DNA of 48,416 nucleotides from positions 1 through 48,416 of the forward strand of contig MGXA01000096.1 in assembly GCA_001801215.1 (NCBI GenBank). The letters are read 5' to 3'. Source of the stretch: Gallionellales bacterium RIFCSPLOWO2_02_FULL_59_110 (GTDB lineage Bacteria > Pseudomonadota > Gammaproteobacteria > Burkholderiales > Gallionellaceae). The notes under the pieces are model-generated. The model was not told the origin of the DNA. It did not search any database and saw only the letters and a list, made by a program, of their open reading frames with translations. Both the position numbers and the translations under genes were made by a program. This document shows, one piece after another, positions 45,728 through 48,416 of this stretch. The first letter of the stretch is position 1, and the number at the start of each line of letters is the position of its first letter.

Positions 45728-46084
45728 CTAGTGTTTTTTTGGGCGGCCCGTCTTGATTTTTTCCAGATTGCCCAGCGCATTTTTCAATTGTGCGGCACCG
45801 AGCTTTGCCAGGGCTTGCAGCCCGGCGCGCAGCACTTCGCTTTTCTTTACATGCAAGCCCTGCTCCAGACAGGCCTCCTTGATCTCGGCGATTTTCCGGT
45901 ACTCGTCCTGCGGCATGGTGAAGCTGTCGCGCACCACTTTCACCTTGTGCTCTTTCCTGGTTTTTTTCGAAGCCGGTTTCACGGCTGATGCAGCGGGCGG
46001 TTTTGCCGGAGCGGCGGGTTTTTTCACCGGCGCTTGCTTTGCCGGGGTGGTTGCCGGGGCCGCGGTTGTCTTTTTGGTTGCCAT
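45728..46084 (-). CDS. Histone-H1-like tail protein with RHH-like domain and AT-hook-like end
   Basis: 118 residues. The first half is a low-complexity Ala/Lys/Pro tail (MATKKTTAAPATTPAKQAPV and on) like bacterial histone-H1-type proteins. The second half reads DSFTMPQDEYRKIAEIKEAC and KKSEVLRAGLQALAKL, a strand plus two helices that fits a ribbon-helix-helix DNA-binding fold. The chain ends KTGRPKKH, which resembles an AT-hook (GRP core). Probably a nucleoid or regulatory DNA-binding protein. It is encoded against ppk and sixA and is convergent with ppk. Confidence 0.75.
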   Translation of the reverse strand: MATKKTTAAPATTPAKQAPVKKPAAPAKPPAASAVKPASKKTRKEHKVKVVRDSFTMPQDEYRKIAEIKEACLEQGLHVKKSEVLRAGLQALAKLGAAQLKNALGNLEKIKTGRPKKH

Positions 46085-46166
46085 GTCGTTTCCCTTCATA
46101 TTGGAGTGGTGGAAACAGTGTATACGGTATATGCTGGCAAATAAAATATAAAGCTCGGGGGGCGAG

Positions 46167-46619
46167 GTGGATATTATTCTGTGGCGGCATGCGGAGGCGG
46201 CGGATGGTACGCCGGATCACGACCGCGAACTTACCGCAAAAGGCGTCAAGCAGGCGGAAAAAATTGCGGCCTTCCTGCACCGGCACCTGCCCGGCGATAC
46301 GCGCATCCTGGTCAGCCCGACCGTCCGCACGCAGCAGACCGCAACCGCGCTCACCGGGCGTTTTACGCTCGCGCCCGCCATCGCGCCCGGCGCTTCCGCG
46401 CAGGACGTGCTGAAGGCGGCAGGCTGGCCGGATGACGACGGCGCGGTGCTGGTGGTCGGGCATCAGCCGACGCTCGGCGAAGTCGCGGCGCAACTGCTGG
46501 GGAGCGACGATTATGCGCTGAACATCAAGAAGGGTGCGCTGTGGTGGTTCAGCCGCCGCGAGCGCGATGGGTCGATCCAGATCACGTTGCGTCTGGCGAT
46601 CACGCCGGATTTTCTGTAG
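46167..46619 (+). CDS. sixA: Phosphohistidine phosphatase SixA
   Basis: 150-residue histidine phosphatase. The catalytic RHA motif is at residues 7-9 (LWRHAEAADG). SPTVRTQQTA near 50 and LVVGHQPT near 95 give the second arginine and histidine. Removes phosphate from phosphohistidine in signalling proteins. Start GTG 46167 with a GGCGAG-type site. Next to ppk and PPK2 genes, as in several proteobacteria. Confidence 0.92.
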   Translation: MDIILWRHAEAADGTPDHDRELTAKGVKQAEKIAAFLHRHLPGDTRILVSPTVRTQQTATALTGRFTLAPAIAPGASAQDVLKAAGWPDDDGAVLVVGHQPTLGEVAAQLLGSDDYALNIKKGALWWFSRRERDGSIQITLRLAITPDFL

Positions 46620-46629
46620 GGAGGACATC

Positions 46630-48126
46630 ATGTTTGAATCCGCTGAACTGGGCCACAAGATAGACAAGGAGACTTACGACCAGGAGGTGCCGCCTTTGCG
46701 CGAGGCCTTGCTGGAGGCGCAAATGGATCTGGCCAGGCTGGCAAAATTTCCGGTCATCGTTCTGGTTGGCGGCGTGGATGGCGCGGGGCGCGGCGAAACC
46801 GTCAACCTGCTCAACGAATGGATGGATCCGCGCTTCATCCAGACCCACGGTATGGGCGATCCGTCGGACGAGGAACTGGATCGTCCGATGATGTGGCGCT
46901 TCTGGCGCGAGCTGCCGCCCAAGGGCAAGATCGGCGTATTTCTCGGCTCCTGGTACACCTGGCCGATCCTCAACCGAGTTTCCGGTCTCACCAAGACAGC
47001 CGATCTCGACCAGAGCCTGGAACGTGCCAGACGCCTGGAAACAATGCTGGTGGAAGAAGGCGCGTTGATCCTCAAGTTCTGGATGCATCTGTCCAGGGAA
47101 AAGCAGGAAAAACGCCTCAAAACTCTCGAAAAAGACCCAAAGACCCGCTGGCGCGTCACGGAACGCGACTGGGAACATTACAAAATGTACGACAAGTATC
47201 GCGTGGTGAGCGAAAGCGTGATGCGCCACACCAGCACCGCCGAAGCGCCGTGGACAATCGTTGAGGGATACGATGCGCGCTACCGCAGCCTGACCGTGGG
47301 CAAGGTGATTCTCGATGCGATCCGCAAACGCCTGGATGAAGCGGGCAAGAAAACAACGGAAGTTTCCGCGCCGCCGCCGCTCCCGTCTATCGACAAGCTG
47401 CATATTCTGAAAACGTTGGATCTCGGCCAGAAAATCGACAAGAAGAAGTATGAAATCGAGCTGGAGGAATACCAGGGCAAGCTCGCGCTGTTGACGCGCA
47501 GCCCGAAGTTCAGGGGCATCACCGTATTGGCCATGTTCGAAGGCAACGATGCGGCCGGCAAGGGCGGCGCGATCCGCCGCATCACCGGCGCGCTGGATGC
47601 GCGCCAGTACAACATCGTGCCGATTGCCGCACCCACCGAGGAAGAACGGGCGCAACCCTATCTGTGGCGATTCTGGCGCCACATCCCGCGGCGCGGCCGG
47701 GTGACGATTTTCGACCGTTCTTGGTATGGCCGCGTGCTGGTCGAGCGCGTCGAGGGCTACTGTTCGAAAACCGACTGGATGCGCGCCTACAGCGAAATCA
47801 ACGACTTCGAGGCGCAACTGGTGCGCCACAATATCGTGGTGGTCAAGTTCTGGCTATCCATCAGCAAAGAAGAGCAGCTCAGGCGCTTCAAGGCGCGCGA
47901 AAAAATCGGCTTCAAGCGTTTCAAGATTACCGAGGAAGACTGGCGCAACCGCAAGAAATGGGAAGAATACGAACATGCCGTGTGCGACATGGTGGATCGC
48001 ACCAGCACCGAAATCGCGCCGTGGACGCTGGTGGAAGCCAACGACAAGAACTTCGCGCGCATCAAGATTCTGAAAACTTTATGCCGGCAAATCGAAGCGG
48101 CGATGAAAAAGAAAAAAGAAAAATAG
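46630..48126 (+). CDS. pap: Polyphosphate:AMP phosphotransferase (tandem PPK2)
   Basis: 498 residues with two PPK2 domains. The N-terminal domain has a degenerate P-loop (GGVDGAGRGE, residues 47-56) in which the usual GK lysine is arginine. The C-terminal domain has the complete FEGNDAAGKGG (303-313) and FDRSWYGRVLVERVEG. The two-domain class phosphorylates AMP to ADP with polyphosphate. By family knowledge only the C-terminal domain is expected to be active. Start ATG 46630 follows GGAGGAC. With ppk1 it gives a polyphosphate store and a route back to adenylate energy. Confidence 0.94.
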   Translation: MFESAELGHKIDKETYDQEVPPLREALLEAQMDLARLAKFPVIVLVGGVDGAGRGETVNLLNEWMDPRFIQTHGMGDPSDEELDRPMMWRFWRELPPKGKIGVFLGSWYTWPILNRVSGLTKTADLDQSLERARRLETMLVEEGALILKFWMHLSREKQEKRLKTLEKDPKTRWRVTERDWEHYKMYDKYRVVSESVMRHTSTAEAPWTIVEGYDARYRSLTVGKVILDAIRKRLDEAGKKTTEVSAPPPLPSIDKLHILKTLDLGQKIDKKKYEIELEEYQGKLALLTRSPKFRGITVLAMFEGNDAAGKGGAIRRITGALDARQYNIVPIAAPTEEERAQPYLWRFWRHIPRRGRVTIFDRSWYGRVLVERVEGYCSKTDWMRAYSEINDFEAQLVRHNIVVVKFWLSISKEEQLRRFKAREKIGFKRFKITEEDWRNRKKWEEYEHAVCDMVDRTSTEIAPWTLVEANDKNFARIKILKTLCRQIEAAMKKKKEK

Positions 48127-48235
48127 GCTATCGGAAGCCGCCTTGAAAGTTTGCGAGGAGGGTGAAGCAAGCCTGCCCCGGTTTGATCGAAGGAACGCGC
48201 GGAGCATTCGGCCAAGCCGGTAGCAATAGCCTATT
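48122..48235. repeat. Inverted repeat spanning both convergent gene ends
   Basis: AATAGGCTAT (48122-48131) and ATAGCCTATT (48226-48235) are exact inverted 10-mers about 94 bp apart. The PPK2 stop lies inside the left arm, and the last base of the EAL gene stop touches the right arm. The intervening DNA has no clear gene or T run. Confidence 0.6.
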
Positions 48236-48416
48236 CACCCCACCTGCTTCAGTAACGCCTCGAACTGTTCAATCGGCAACGGCTTGCTGAACAGATACCC
48301 TTGGTAGTTGGTGCAACCTTTATCCAGCAGAAGTTGTTGCTGCGCTTCCGTCTCCACCCCTTCGGCGATAATGCCCAGGTTCAGGCTGTCTGCCATGGCA
48401 ATGATGGTGCGCACAA
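48235..48416 (-). CDS. EAL-domain c-di-GMP phosphodiesterase, C-terminal end (partial)
   Basis: The last 60 codons of a gene running off the window: VRTIIAMADSLNLGIIAEGV, ETEAQQQLLLDKGCTNYQGY and LFSKPLPIEQFEALLKQ. This is the end of an EAL domain, including the conserved AEGVET and QGYLFSKPL segments. Upstream domains are outside the window, so it may be a plain EAL or a GGDEF-EAL protein. Confidence 0.93.
   Translation of the reverse strand, partial: VRTIIAMADSLNLGIIAEGVETEAQQQLLLDKGCTNYQGYLFSKPLPIEQFEALLKQVG

Overview
The window looks like the chromosome of a GC-rich betaproteobacterium, probably in the Nitrosomonadales/Gallionellaceae neighbourhood. That placement is an inference from three things: the aroA-cmk-rpsA-ihfB-lapAB-pyrF-rfaE-rfaD-cysM gene order, a bacterial sucrose synthase / sucrose-phosphate synthase operon, and a glycine cleavage operon with a split P protein. 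No rRNA, tRNA, CRISPR array, transposase or phage gene was seen. Apart from possible short remnants, the coding content is chromosomal. The intergenic DNA is unusually rich in small palindromic repeats of several families.

Layout. 1-10.7 kb (+): an aldo/keto reductase, then translation and envelope genes (fused aroA-cmk, rpsA, ihfB, lapA, lapB, pyrF, heptose kinase, heptose epimerase, cysM). 10.7-13.4 kb (-): a small membrane protein, an orphan ribbon-helix-helix antitoxin with a truncated toxin start, and rimO. 13.6-24.6 kb (+): a compatible-solute island. It starts with a phosphatase-glycerate kinase fusion, a glycosyltransferase, an MscS-like membrane protein and a second glycosyltransferase resembling glucosyl-3-phosphoglycerate synthase. 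Fructokinase, sucrose-phosphate synthase/phosphatase and sucrose synthase follow, linked by overlapping start and stop codons.

24.7-32.4 kb (-): a PilZ protein, then the glycine cleavage operon (gcvT, gcvH, gcvPA, tpx, gcvPB) preceded by a promoter, a tandem glycine riboswitch and a terminator, with prmC upstream. 32.5-34.7 kb: a small secreted DUF1496-like protein, uppP and a c'-type cytochrome. 34.9-40.7 kb (-): a Crp/Fnr regulator, an acetolactate-decarboxylase-like exported protein, an ABC ATPase, an FtsX permease, a LolA-like protein and an outer-membrane barrel. This block lies between two 47-bp near-identical repeats that carry a Crp-type palindrome. 40.9-48.4 kb: an OprC-like copper receptor, yggX, then a polyphosphate cluster (ppk1, a histone-H1-like DNA-binding protein, sixA, a two-domain PPK2) and the end of an EAL-domain gene.

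The most unusual signal is a mobile-looking ~96-bp repeat found twice within 0.8 kb. One copy sits in the variable P3 arm of the second glycine riboswitch aptamer. The other is inserted in frame in prmC. A related shorter piece appears in frame in aroA. The second strong signal is the repeat-flanked envelope block with its candidate Crp-type operators. The third is the osmolyte island, which may make a sugar-glycerate in addition to sucrose.
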